DNA of 64,000 nucleotides from Pegea sp. RAD2-039 (lineage: Eukaryota > Chordata > Thaliacea > Salpida > Salpidae). Positions 1 to 13,500 of the stretch are shown piece after piece; within the stretch, counting starts at the first letter, position 1, and each line of letters starts with the position of its first letter. The position numbers and the translations under genes are program-made. The notes beneath the pieces are model-generated. The model made no database searches, was not told the origin of the DNA, and saw only the letters and a program-made list of their open reading frames with translations. The DNA is taken from the NCBI GenBank assembly GCA_034620365.1, contig JAQGEQ010000048.1, forward strand, positions 1,984,001 through 2,048,000, read 5' to 3'.

Positions 1-2015
1 AAGTTGATAAGCTCTTAGGTTCAGTAGCTTTTGTTATTTACTTTTACTTTTAACTAATTTTCATGTTGAAGTAACATTTAAAAAAAGCAAACTTTTCACT
101 AATAGAATGTTTTAGCTCGATAAATTTCTTGGTAGATTATTTAATTTACTATAACTGAAATTAATAGAATCATACCTAATGAACAAGAGAAGTTAATTGT
201 ATAATTATCAAGTACTATTGTTAGAATTGATAAGAAATAAGAGTAATTTTGTAGTAATTTTAAGCTATCTCATTTACTAACTTCTTAAATACTTTTTACA
301 TAAGTTTATGACTCGCTGCAGTACTGTGCTGCCAAGTCTATCAAACACATCTTTAATTTATTGTTTTTTGACATATTTTTGAATATGTAATCAGAAGATG
401 TAACAGCTAATATTTTCAGGCTTATTTGAACGAGGTCACATGCAATATGAATTAGACAGAGGTGAAGACCCAGCTGGTGAACCAAGCTTGGCTGAAATGA
501 CTGATAAAGCAATTCGAATTTTACAAAGGAACAATAAAGGTTATTTTCTACTTGTAGAAGGAGGAAGAATAGGTAATGAAGTGAACTATCTTGAATAAAA
601 TAGAAAGTAAAAACAATCTTACTAGACCATGCCCATCATGCAAATTCAGCAAAACGAGCCTTACGAGAGCATGTAGCATTTGATGAAGCAATAGAAAGAG
701 CGTTAGAACTTACTTCTGAAAGTGATACACTGATAGTAGTTACTGCTGATCATAGTCATACACTAACAATGGGTGGATATAGCTATAGAGGAAACTCTAT
801 ACTTGGTAAGTTTCTGTGAATGAAATAATTTCAACATAACTTTTATCTGAAGAGTAAGATGTTAATATAAAGTCAAGTTTTATTTATCTTTTTAGAATTC
901 AAGGAAATTAGCTTTAAAGTTTGTTATGACGTTTGCTTATCTCTTTAACGTTTGGATGTTAAAATCATTCAAACCTTATTGCAAATTCTATGTTTGAGCA
1001 AGATAAATTGTTGACTATTATTTTTCATTAGGTTTAGCCAATCCCGATAATAAAATTGAGGCTGCATCTGATGAAAAACCGTTTACCACTTTATTATATG
1101 GTACTGGTCCCGGATATCAGGGAAAACAAGAGAGCAATGAACGTGACATGTTGACTTCTGAAGATGTTGGTAAGTGGAAATTTTTTGAACTATTGTCAAT
1201 CAGGTTTTATGCTCTCAGTCGAATTATTTTGACTACTTGATAAGTTTTTTTTTAATAAGATAGTTGGTTCTGAGTGGATAGAACCAGGGCTGTAGTAAAC
1301 TATATTTGATAAACTTTTTTTGACATACTTAATTTCTCGACACCAATAATTAGATTTTATTTGTTAATCATCAAATATTTAGCTGTAATAAATTCAACCT
1401 AGAAAATAAGAAATGTAAGATAATCATAGTATATACTTATAAGATATTCATGATAAAACAGTCATAAAATTGGTTACGACAAATTTTACAGAAGAAAATA
1501 CCTACCTGCAACAATCAGCTGTTCCTTTGGCTTCAGCATCGCATGCTGGTGAAGATGTTTCTATAATGGCTCGGGGACCAATGGCTCATTTAATTCATGG
1601 AGTTCATGAACAAAGTTATATTCCTCATGTCATGAGGTTTATTATTTTATGATTTTGTGACAGCAATTACAAATGCAATAGAAATCGTTTTATTAGATGA
1701 CTTCAATCAACTTTAACTTCTCATCAAATTTAAGACTTTTGCTAAATTTTTAGATATGCTTCTTGTGTTGGGAATAATCAAGAACATTGTAACAAGTTAT
1801 CAAAAATTGAAGCTGAACAAGATGTTGCAGCTGTTTTCTTAGGAAGAAGTCTTGACCATCAAAGTACCACAGTTGCTTTGTATGCTCAATTTTATATTCT
1901 TCTAACACTTTTGTTCTTAATCTGCTTGACAATAGTTCATTTTAAGTCGACAAAAAATTTCAATAGTAATAATCGAGTTGTTTTTGAGAGAAGCATCAAA
2001 AGTTTGCAGCTATAA
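1..2015 (+). CDS. Alkaline phosphatase, membrane-anchored, 5' part missing
   Basis: This is the 3' part of an alkaline phosphatase, a secreted or cell-surface zinc/magnesium phosphomonoesterase. Exons are <1-18, 420-572, 626-805, 1032-1169, 1492-1636 and 1754-2015; all phases agree and give 297 residues ending in TAA. Exon 1 ends with VDKLL and joins [11 protein letters not shown], a typical family junction. Metal-site motifs visible are EGGRIDHAHH across the 572/626 junction, TADHSH in the third exon, and SASHAGEDV in the fifth; each matches known zinc or magnesium ligands. The catalytic serine lies upstream, outside the window. The mature domain ends near [13 protein letters not shown]. After it comes a hydrophobic stretch ([15 protein letters not shown]) and then about 25 polar residues. 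A GPI signal normally stops at the hydrophobic part, so a true transmembrane anchor with a short tail is possible. Confidence 0.93.
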
Positions 2016-3621
2016 ATTATTTTATTTCTATAAATTGGTAAATCTATTGTTTCACATACTTTTAATTTTACCTACAAGAAAACGTGTGATCAAAGTTAGT
2101 TTCATTTTACAAACTGATAAAAATATTTTGTAATCTTTCGGCTGCGGATACATTTTATTTTTACGATCGTAATAAAATATTATAATAAAAAATGTTTCCC
2201 GAACTATTTTTGTTAAAAAACAAAATGTGGTTCAGTAGGCCACTTTCTTCAATTTGTAATAAATTTCTAAATGTTTAATTTTTACGCTTTTGTGTTTTCT
2301 GATAATTGAAAAAATTCTGTAATTTGCTTTAATTGATATTTGTTATGATCATTTTTTAGAATAATGGCTCTTAAGTATCAGACATTTTTGTTTAACTTTT
2401 GTTTTATTAATGCTCTATTTATATTATTAATTGTAGCATTGTTTTATTAGTGATAACTCTCCTAAGTAATCTCAACTAAAATATTTCAAATGTTGTGTAG
2501 TTTTAGATCTGTGTAAATATTGAATAGAAAATTTTTGCAAACTTAATTACCAAACGGATAATTGAAATTTAACTTTTTAAATACATTATTGCTGTCAACA
2601 CCTATTAAATTTTATCGATTTTTCGCCTTAAAACAAATAAATATTTACAGATAAAGTAACTCGCCAATTAAAAATTTCACGCAAAATAAACTCAATTTAC
2701 ATTTTTTAGCTGCTTATAAAATCAAAATATTGATTTTTGCTTAGTAGGAAATTAATCTGCAACTCATATTCACATTGTTAGGAAAGCTTTTCCATTCAGA
2801 CAATTAATACAAACCAATTAAAGCTGTTGAAACTAAACAAATAACTATTTTTCTGTTTCTAGAAAATTATTTTTAAACTTTTATTTTCATAAATTACTAA
2901 AATATCATTTTAACTTTTCTGTTGCTAATTTAGATAAATAACATTTTCTATTGCAACACTGCAACTTTCATAAAACAAGTTGTTACATAGGTAAACAAAT
3001 ATAGCTTTGTTGTATAATTCCTTTAGCCATTAAGCATTTTATTACTAAATATTGCTCAGAATAAATTTACATAACATTTAATATATTTATATAACATTAC
3101 TCCAACAAAATTGATGAAGTAATAGATAAATTTTGTGGTTTCTTAACTTTTTGATTAGGCAAATAGTTTGTTAATAATAACTAATAATTTTGTAATTGAA
3201 ATATACGTGTATCTAATCTAAAGTACATATTTGAAATTTAATTTGCTTCATATAATTTAGATAATATTAAGCTGGAGCTAATCCCCAATATGATAACTTT
3301 ATTTAGATTTTACACTAAATTTATAATAAAATAGACACATATAAAATCACAGTGCAAGTAAACAAGAAACCGTAATAAAAACAACTCTACCTAAAGTCTT
3401 TTGAAAATGTAACTTTAAAAATAAGTAGAAATAAAAATTAATAGGAAAAAAATTGAAAGTTACGAATGAAGTTGATCTTTTTAAATAAACAATCACAAAA
3501 GTAATCACAAAAAAATAAAATGAAACGTTACTACTTTAACATAAGTTAGCGTTATAACTTAAGAGGTAATATAAGTTCATTTTTGTGCCAGAAGCAAAAA
3601 AGGTTTTATGAGAAGAAGCGT
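2016..3621. other. Spacer between two convergent genes
   Basis: AT-rich sequence between the stop of the alkaline phosphatase gene and the stop of the tetraspanin gene. It must hold both 3' untranslated regions. An AATAAA lies at 2171-2176 on the plus strand, about 155 bases after the phosphatase stop, and its minus-strand equivalent lies at 3298-3303, about 320 bases after the tetraspanin stop. Both are plausible poly(A) signals, but such hexamers are common by chance in DNA this AT-rich. No coding sequence was seen. Confidence 0.5.
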
Positions 3622-6600
3622 TTAGTCTTGTGAGCCGATTTGGTTTGTTTTAGTACTGCGAAAAATAATAATTGAAAATATGACAGCCATAATTTGAGTG
3701 AGTATTGTTGCACCAACAACACTGCAGATGACCGGCAAATACTTGACAACAGCTATTATGATTTTTTGTGCACAACCCTAAAAGCAAGAGTATTAATAAA
3801 TAAAGATTAAACAAATAATAGATAGTTATTTTCTCTTATTATTTACCAGAGTATTTGCAAATGAGGGAAGTTTGAAGACTGCTGTGCGACAACTTTTTAA
3901 ATCAACAAAACTATCTTCTGTTTTCACGCAGCATGACTCGGGCCACGGATTAAAGAAAGAATGTGTTTTTGAGTATTTGCTTCCAAAGTAATCTTTTCCA
4001 CTTTTAAAACCACAGCATTCAAACTAGAAAAATTAAAAAACACAATAAGCCGTAGTCAAGGGTAACATTATCTGTTTTCATTGAAACATAGCTTAGTTCA
4101 GAAATTATTCCAAAGTTGAAAGTTAGTTGTTTGAAGAAACTTAAGCTCGACAAAATGTAACAATTGTTATGTCGACAAGAGCTTCATGTAAAAAATCTCA
4201 TTTTAAAATATTTTACGATAAATTTTTGATATTGATTTTAGTTTCTATAAGCAACGATAAAAAACAAGTTAAAACTAAATTTTAGATATAAATTTATCTA
4301 AAGTCATTAGATTTTAAACAAAGAAATTATTTTTTTCTGATGCAATTTATTTCAAATAGAAAATATTTACTGTTTTTTGCACAAAATCCCACCATTCAGT
4401 GGCAGACACACCAGCAACCGATTTCATTCCATAATCTTGCAATATGGAGCGCCTTGAAGAGCTTTCTATAAGTTCTTTAAAATTCGAGGAATGAGCAAAA
4501 ATGAAAACTAATCCAACAACTTCTCCAATGACCATTAGTATCATAATTATAATGAACTGAAAAATTGAATTTTTTTTTAATGTGGATTAGTTTTCTTCAT
4601 TGAATCTTAAATCATAAAAATTAATAAAAAACATTAATGACGTTATATCTATAAGCCTTTCATCTAAGGTTTTTAGTGGTTCTATAGATTGTTATTTCTG
4701 AAATTTTTTAAACCGCATTGCTGCTGTAAAAGTAGTTAAAGCCAAAATTCTTAAGTCAACAGCATCAACTGCTTCGTACAGTTATATGTACAAACAGTTT
4801 TTAACTTTTAACTGAAATATTTAGACTTTTCCTTAGCTACTAATACATTAAAAAACTTTCTAGTTTTTTACAATTTTGCTAATAATAAATTAAAAAATGA
4901 AATTACAACTACAGAAATTTAAAGAAAAAAATTTTAATTTCTTTTAAGATGCTTTCATTATTCTTCTACTGTGTTGGAATATAAACTTGAATTTTTACGA
5001 TGTTTTAAAATATTCAGGAAAAAAAAAAGTTAGATTGTTGTTATCGTGATAAAATTTATTGATATTTTATAATAAATTCTAATTATTTATTTTTATTTTA
5101 TAATAAGTTTACTAAAATGGTTCTTCTAAATTGATAAAAAAGTTCATATTTTTTTCTACAGTTAATAATTCGCAATATCGAAATATATGGTATCAAACAT
5201 GCTGTCAACTTTATTTATTCTTTCCTTTTATTAATCTCTTAATTAATTTCTTTTTAATAATTTCCAACTAAAAATGATAAGAATGTATCCTACAATTTGA
5301 AAATTTTTAATAAAATTCGAAACACTTACTATTCCAAGAAAGCATCGATTTTTCTTTGCAGAACCGTAGCAACCAAGAAAAGCGACAACTGTTGTTACAG
5401 AACCGATGACAAGAAGAACGATGTCTATATTTGAGATGAGATGAGCACCTTCCTTTCCAATTACGTATTGAAATGACTGAAAACTAATCCTAGCCCATCC
5501 ACCAACCGCAACAAGAAGAAGTCCTGTTGTCTAAATGAAGATAAAACAAATGATTAACAAAATGTTGAATGATTAAGAAAAGTAATTAATCAAATTAAAC
5601 CTAGTTTATCAAATTAATGAAAAATATATTAATACATTATATTTAATAACAAAAGTATATCAGTTAAGAATTTTTCATAAAGTGAAGCATTAACAAGAAA
5701 TTATTATTTAAACTCTAAAGTTAGATGAAATCTATAAATACAAACATCACTACAAAGTTTCAACTTTCAGGAACAAATCTAAATATTCGGAAGTTATATA
5801 AACTGAAATTAGTCTTCTTTTCACATACTATTTAGTATGTTTTCATCTCATTAATAGCTCAAATAGAAGGTTTCTCTTTTTACGTAAGTTGTACAAGCAA
5901 GTTGAAAAGTTTCATTGAAGTTTTTTTTTAGGGGGGTTTTAAAAATAAAAATTCAAATAGCTTGTGATTGCGTCAAACTTAGATCAATGAGAAAACACAG
6001 CATTTCACAAGTAAGGGCAAAGTAATCAAATAAAAAAGTTTATTTCACAAAAACAATAATTTTTCCAACTTCTAATAGTAAATTAATTAGTTATATGAAA
6101 TACTTATTAAGAATAAATAAAGAAAAATAAGGAAAATTTTCAAAGTCAGGTGAATTATCAACATCTTTTTTAATGCAGTGGCTTGTTTTTTAAATATATA
6201 TATACGTGTAGTGCTTAGTTCTATTTACAAAAAAAAATATTCATGCAATATATTTTTTCAAGTTGACGGCTAAAACACTCATATTGATAATGTCATTAAA
6301 GTTGAATAGTTTGAAATTGAACTATCAACTCGGCAGGAATCTTTTGTTATAAAATATGAAACAAATATAATAAAAATCTTTAAATAAAAGAGTATGTGTT
6401 GACATAGATTGATATAGATAAAAAAAATTCTAATTTTTAAAACTACTTTTTACATAACTTAATTATACTTTAAATCTAATAAGGCAAACGACAGAGCTAA
6501 AAAAGATAAAAAAAATTCTTCTACTTTCGTCAACAAATATAGATTAGCTTAAATATTTTTAATAAAAATACAAAACAAAGTAATATAAGATCTAAGAACT

Positions 6601-6654
6601 TACTAAAAATATAACGTTGAAAACTATTGATAAGCCTCTTGTACAAGTTACCAT
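3622..6654 (-). CDS. Tetraspanin, complete
   Basis: A four-pass membrane organiser protein of 256 residues on five exons (in order 6654-6604, 5530-5330, 4556-4371, 4023-3847, 3777-3622), all joined in phase 0. TM1 spans the first splice junction (GLSIVFNVIFL then TTGLLLVAV). The TM2 region ends in the conserved GCYGSAKKNRCFLGI. TM3 is FIIIMILMVIGEVVGLVFIF. The large extracellular loop has the family signature CCG (FECCGFK), PESCC, a single Cys in LKSC, and a final Cys in GCAQK, giving six cysteines as in the common subfamily. TM4 follows (VICSVVGATILTQIMAVIFSIIIF, cited in part), then a short tail ending GSQD. The start ATG at 6654 heads a 17-codon exon with a good donor. I cannot assign it to a named tetraspanin. 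Confidence 0.95.
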
Positions 6655-9600
6655 TCTTGAAATGATCTCAGAATTAAAGTATGATTAATAACTATTCGTA
6701 TTTCTGCCATTAACAGTAATAAAAATTAAATTAGGTTTTCTAATTTGAAAACTTTGATAAAACAAATAATAAACAACAAACTCAGCTTGAAGTACAACTA
6801 ACTGGATATGAAATATGTTAATGTCCTCACAACCTTCCTATTCTACATCACTGTAACTTAGGACATCATAAAACGGATGTTATTTCGTTGCTATTGCAAA
6901 ACCGATAACGAAAAATTGGGACGTGAGCTGTGCTTACCTTAGATTTAAGAAAAAATAATAATTTTCTCCTACACAAAAGATTGTTTATCCTCTAGCTTTT
7001 CTTTAAATTATTCTTTTGACTCTGTTACTGCGTCGTTAGTTGCTTATTTGGCATTATACAACTATACATGTGAAATGATAAAGAAAAAAAAATTGAATTT
7101 CTTTTATTCTTTGTTAAATGCTAAACATTTGTTAGAAGATATGTTTTATATTTTATTTCTAAACTCTTTACAAATCACATTTATATTTTTGATTCAGATT
7201 TTGGTTATTCAGTTTAGACTTATAAAAGTTTTAACACAATAAAATGATTATATAAAAAATTAATCAAAAGTTCTCAGATAATTGTTCTAAGTTTATAACA
7301 TTTAGATTGCTTTAATAGTGCAATACGAGACTATTAGTAGGTGGATTGTTAAAACAAATATAATTACTTTAATTTTGCAAAACTTTTATTTTGAGCAAAA
7401 AATAGCTTAATTTTTGTAGTTAAGTTTTGTTTGTGTCGTTTCATATTGATGTCAACTTTTGTTTTCACTTTTTTGGTGTGAGCTTTCTATATTATACTCA
7501 TCTTTTCAATAATCTTATTTGAGCAAGATCTACTTGTCAGAATACGATGACACGATTAAAACTGATGATAAATGTTGGAAGTTTTTAGTAATCAAAATAT
7601 TTCCTATTAATATTTCCACCAATTTGTAGAAGTGACTTAAATTTTTATAAATATCTAACTCGATAAAATGTGATAATTTAATTTGCCTCGTATTTGCAAC
7701 ACTTGTTTATCGTCCGCTTCTTAATAACAGCTAAACTAGTGAAACATTTTTAATTTATCGTCATACATTTTATGAAGTTTTCTTAACTTATTTTATATAA
7801 GTTCAGACTTTATTTATTGCATTAATTTTATTTAATAATATTTACCACCTAAACCTTAAATTTTGTTAATCTATTCATTTACTTAATTGTATTGACAACT
7901 AGAGTTAATCAGCCTAAATAATTACTTTTAAGGACATTTTTTTTGTAATCTTAAAATATAATAACAATCTTACCTATGATTTAAATCAACAGTTTACTTA
8001 ATTGTCTTTCTTAAAAGTATTAAATATTAGTTTTTTTAGACGTTACCTCTGACTAAGAACAATAAAAATCAACGTATATAAATACTGAATTATTAGAAAT
8101 CGGACAGAGATTATACTCAAATACATTTAAAAAAATTAATCAACTTTATTTTTCACTTTTTTTATCAAGATAGATTTTAAATAAATTTAAAAATTGTTCT
8201 GCTTATGGTTAATTTATTTAACTACGACTAGTAATTAAGCTTTCCTGTTCATCAAATTAAAGCTTTATATTTCTCACAAATAAAAGCTTCTCTCAACAAT
8301 TTTAACTGAAAAAATAACCTTATAAATTTCATCTAGTCTTTCAAACTCTGTTTTTTTATCTAAATATGAAAATATTTAATGATGACTAAATCAAAAAAAG
8401 AAATTTTTATATCTAACAGCACTCAACTTTTTTTTTTGGAAAATAAGATGAACGAAAAAACATCTAAATCAGCAAAAGAATCTTTGTGTGGTATTTATAA
8501 AGAAAATTTCAACTATACGATGTAAAAACAGAAAGTAATCTGAACATTTTTTCTTCAATGTTTTATAAATATTTTAAGTAATAATAATATTTTTTAGTGA
8601 AAGTATGTTATCTTTGAATAAAGTATTTAAATAGAAACTAAAATACCATTTTATAAATAAAGAAAGTTTAATTATACTCAAAGTCTGGTTGTAGAAGTGT
8701 TTAGTTTCATAGTATCTTAATCTTACAAGAATTTCATAATTAAATTATTATCGGCAAAACTTATAAAATTTTTAATTTGCTTACATTAACTCAATAGTTG
8801 CAATTAAGGTTGAAAAATTATAGCAATGTGTATTAATTTGAACAGTTATATCTAAGAAATCTATTTTTAAAGCTTGAAATAGTTAAAATGTATCTAACTA
8901 AAAGCTTATCACAAGAAACAAAAAAGTTTTTTTATCTATTGCTGTTATAATAAAACAAACTATTTGTGATAAATTTATGTGATTAACAGGGTCGATTATT
9001 AACTCAGCACAAAGTAGCTTTAAAATTATTTTAAAAAAAGTGTTCGCAAAAATATATTGGAAACTTATTTATCTGTATGAAATTATTACCTTTATAACCA
9101 AAAAAGCTTCTAGCAGTAATGAAATAATAAAGTTATTTTTATGCAAACAATTTTTCACCTAATTATTTCGCTATTAGAATATTCATAAAACCTTTTCTTA
9201 CATAAATTTTATTATTACATTTTTATTGTTTTGACACGATTTATTATTCATATAATATTAATTTATTTTCAATTTAGTTATCTGATCAAGTTACAACAGA
9301 AGTTGTTTTTAAAAGTGATTGTTTTAGAAAAAGCAATCTTGTGTAATCGGATTTGTTATTTTTGAAAGAAATATTGTGAACTTGTGTGTTGTAACAGTTA
9401 TATAAATTTCAAATCAAAACAACCATCAATATTTTCAGAAGCTGCTAATAAGAATACAAACTGTTGAAACTACAAGCTATTCCCTAAAGCTTAATTCTTT
9501 ACAGACTCATATCTACAGCTTTTGATAGAAATTCTAATTGAAGTATTTTGTAAGCCAATTTTTTCACTAGATTTAAACAAAAAGGAAAGAAAAATGATTA

Positions 9601-10534
9601 CTGATCATAGAAATGATGAGGTTGGAAGACTATCTATAAGCTGACCAAAATTTTCATCAAGATCTTTTCAACTTGCATTTTTATCATCTTTTAGTATAAC
9701 TAGATATTTGTATAATATTGCAGAAATTAATTTGATTTAAAATCGTTAAATTTTGAAATTAAAATAATTCTGAAAGAAATAACGTTAAACAGATATTGTA
9801 TGATGCAGCTGTAAATTGTGAATAGTTTTAAGAAGGCCTACTTCATCTACAGTTCACATTTATTGAAAAGCATCTTACTGATATAAAAATCAAGCTAAGA
9901 GGAACCCAACATATGGTTTCAATAGCTATACGCAGCACTTTGAAGTGTATCACCCATTTATTGATTGAGTTTAACATCAAAACACAAATTGTTTTGAACC
10001 CAACAAAGTTGCACCAAGTAAAGAAATGAGATTGGGCTGACTTCAATGCATAGAAGTGAAAAAATGAAATAACATGAGACTGTAGAAGCAATAGAGGATG
10101 AACTTTGTAAGGTGAATCATTTGACTCTAAAAGAACAACAATAATTGAATAAAAAAGTCATCAATGATGAAATATAAAATAATTTGATATAAAAATCAAT
10201 AAAATATTCGATGTATCAGAGTAGCAATCAGACAACCAAGAATACTTTCAAGTACATAGGCAGGTTAGATATTTTTGTAAAATACAAAATATTATCAAAA
10301 ACTTTCTTTAAAAATACAATTACTAAATTAGTATGATGATGAAACAAATGTTTGTTAATCGGTTAAAAACAAATTAAAAAAAAAAGATTTATCACGATAT
10401 GCAGAAAGTTTTTAAAAAATATAAAAACTTCAAAAAGACGTCATCAAGCTCCACCAGCTAATTGGTTGAAAATATAGAAAAGAAATGTCAGGAAATTTTC
10501 TATCTTGTAAAGACAAGCAGATAAAAGAAGAATA
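6655..10534. other. AT-rich spacer, no gene recognised
   Basis: The spacer between the tetraspanin 5' end and the stop of the synaptotagmin-like gene, both on the minus strand. It should hold the tetraspanin promoter and 5' leader near 6655-6950 and the 3' untranslated region of the next gene just below 10535. Small open frames at 7048-7242 (plus) and 9843-10091 (minus) have compositions expected of random AT-rich DNA and match no family I know. The stretch 9840-10260 is less AT-rich than its surroundings and could be old transposon debris; I could not identify it. Confidence 0.5.
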
Positions 10535-13500
10535 TCACGTATCAATAAGAGCATGCCATCTATTAACAGCAGCACCAGCTGGTGAGTCACACATTTCTTT
10601 CCAATGTTGATGTTCAAAATCACTACTATTTGATTTACCCATTGAAATCCAACCGAAAATTTCTTTTCGTTTTACTGTTTTTGTTATATAAACGCTAATC
10701 ATCAAAGAGACTTCATTTAATTGAAAGGAAGCAACCTACATTAAATAAAAAAATATTTTGAAATTGGGATGTAATTCATTTTTTTTCAAATTAAAATTGA
10801 TTCAACAGAAAGAGTTTTTAGATTAAATTGAACAAACTTGAAAATAAAACGATTCTTTGTAGACAGGATTTGGGTGGTTTTTTCGAACACTGGTCTTGCT
10901 GTGAGCAATTTCTTGAAAAGTCGAATTCAACAAAGTGACTTTCACAAATGTATCTAAAAAAATCATATAAATTATAGAAAGAGTCGGATTCGAAATTAAT
11001 CATTAACCTGGAGGTTTAGAGGCAGCGAGATTTTTGAAGTGTGAACCTTTTAAAACTCCGACACAAAGTTTTCCAGTCATCTCAGTGTATGATAAAGAAA
11101 CGAGAAGTTCAGGAAGGCTACCTCCATGAGTTAATGTCTTCACTGTATCTTCATCCATTTCAATACCTTGAAGTAACTCCATATCACCTCTCTGATAACA
11201 AATAAAAAATCAAAAATAATAAATTTCGTAAAAAAAAGATTTAGAATTTAATTTTATGAAAATTCAAATTATTTCATTTTGCAAAACCAGCCCTAAGTTG
11301 GATTTTAGTTTTCAGCTGAAATCATTGAAAACGATATAACTTCAAAACTACCAAGAAAGAAATTTGAAAATCAAAATTTGAAAAACTTTTAAAGAAAATT
11401 TCAACTTATGTTTCTAACCTTAATTAAAATGTAAATTATCAACATTACGTAAAGTTTATTTATTTTCAAGATGTTTTGATAATCACAAACTTTAAGTATA
11501 ATTAATCATTTTTAAATTCAACATTTGACGAAAAAACTTGAAAATTTAGTAGAAGTAGTCTGGAACTTCTACAAATGAAATATTAAAACAAAAAATTCAA
11601 TTTTTGAAGAAAAAAAACTTTTTATATCGACGAGAATAGAAATTTGGTTTATTTAAACTTTCAAATAAAAACTGAAAACTGATGATAATCAAACAATTTG
11701 AATGAAAAGTTTTCAGATTTTTGTAATAAATAGTTGATGACAATTTACGTTGAAAGTCTTAGAAAGTAGAAAAACGACAATTTGGAGAAAAAATTAAAAA
11801 TCAAGTTTAATTCCAAAATCAGAAAACTTTACCCAAGTTAGATTGTGATTTGGTACTAGTCTACTTATTAAGATAATAAAAACGTAAATATCGAAGAGAA
11901 ATATTTAATCTAGAAGATATTTGTTAAGTAGCTGTTTATGAAAATACTTTGAAATTAAATTTCAAGTACACGAAATCAGACTGATTTCATTTCTATCAAC
12001 AACTGATGTTTATAAAGTTAATTTAATTCTAAAATGTTTTATGATCTTACATTAACGTCTGCACGTGGTTCTAACATTAGTGTCAGAGTGAGTTGGGGGT
12101 CACGGACCAGATCCACTTCATCGAAACGTATTGAGGCTTCACCAATCAAACGATCTTTAATCTAAAATAGATTTTTATTTCCGTACTTGAACCCCTTGGG
12201 TTGAAGGAAGTCACTAAAGTTGATTAGTTTTGTCAACAATACTCGTGCAAGCAGCATGTTGGTTTCAACTTAAGAAATCTCAATAATATTTGATGAGAAA
12301 AACTCACTTTTCCAATTCCATACAACCGAATTCTCAATCCTAACATTTGTAAACTGTCTGGAGTTATTTTAAATATTTGAAAAGTTTCGGCAAACTTTGG
12401 TGAGGTGATATGTTGTACTTTCGTTCGAAATCTCTTTTTCTTCGTTGGTAGAATAACAAGTCGAACCTGATGTAGAAAAAGGTATTCGTTGTTACGAAAC
12501 ACAAACTATGATTTATAAGACTTATGTTTTATGCAGTAAAAGCATCTTGAGTATAAAGAAAACTATTTTCTAAATAAGATTAAAATTTGAAATAAAAAAT
12601 AAAAAAACTAGAAGATAATAGAACAACTTTATACTGAAATATGTTTTTATAAAAACTATTAAAAACAAGCAGCTTTGACGGCAAGAAAAAGTTGCGTATT
12701 CAAAACAAGTAAACAAAAACTGTAAGGCTTCAAGTAATTCTAAATTACAAAAATATTAACAAAAAAGAAAGTATGAAAGATATTAGAAGTAATTAACAGA
12801 AAATTGTACAATTCTTTTATTCTTTAAAACCTTAAGTTCAAAAATGTCAGATAGTTTATTTAGCACTTATCAATTATTCATTTGAAAAATAGTTGTACAG
12901 TGTAAAGTTATATTAAAACTGTAAGAAAAAATGTACAACTCTAAACAAGAGTATGTTGCATGTTTACAATAGATATCAGCCTTAATTAAGTCGATACTTT
13001 ACTTCAGTTTCTTGAAAATTGAATTTGAATAATTGATAAGAAAGAAACTAAAGGTTCACTTGTAATATGCTACTTCCTCCACGGTCCTTTGAAGGTATGT
13101 CACGAGCTTCAAGAACACTAATTTGAAGCTTTTTTTCACTTAAGAAGAACTGCAAAGCTACATCAATAGTACCGCAAGTAGAAATATTGTTAGCATCGAT
13201 GGCAAAGGGTATGATATCATCAGCAGGTGGCTCAGGATAAGAAATCATCTCCTAAAAAAGATTTATTTTTGGAATATTGAAATTCTTACAAATCTAAAAG
13301 TTCAATCAAACGGTTTTCATGCTAAATACAAATATTAAATATCTTAAATTTGTAAAATAGCTTCTTTTACTTTTGGAAAAAATTGAAATCACCAGCTTTC
13401 ATAGACATAGCCTAAAAAGTAAACTATATATTTCAATAGTTTAAATTCCTGGGTTTTACAACCACCTTAAAGTTGATAAATATTTTCAAGTAATAAAATA

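Noticed and set aside
7048..7242. Plus-strand 64-codon open frame
   Set aside because: Low-complexity, Phe/Leu/Ile/Lys-rich translation expected of AT-rich DNA, with no homology recognised.
9843..10091. Minus-strand 82-codon open frame
   Set aside because: No recognisable domain, neighbouring exons or good start context. The composition looks random; it may be decayed repeat sequence.
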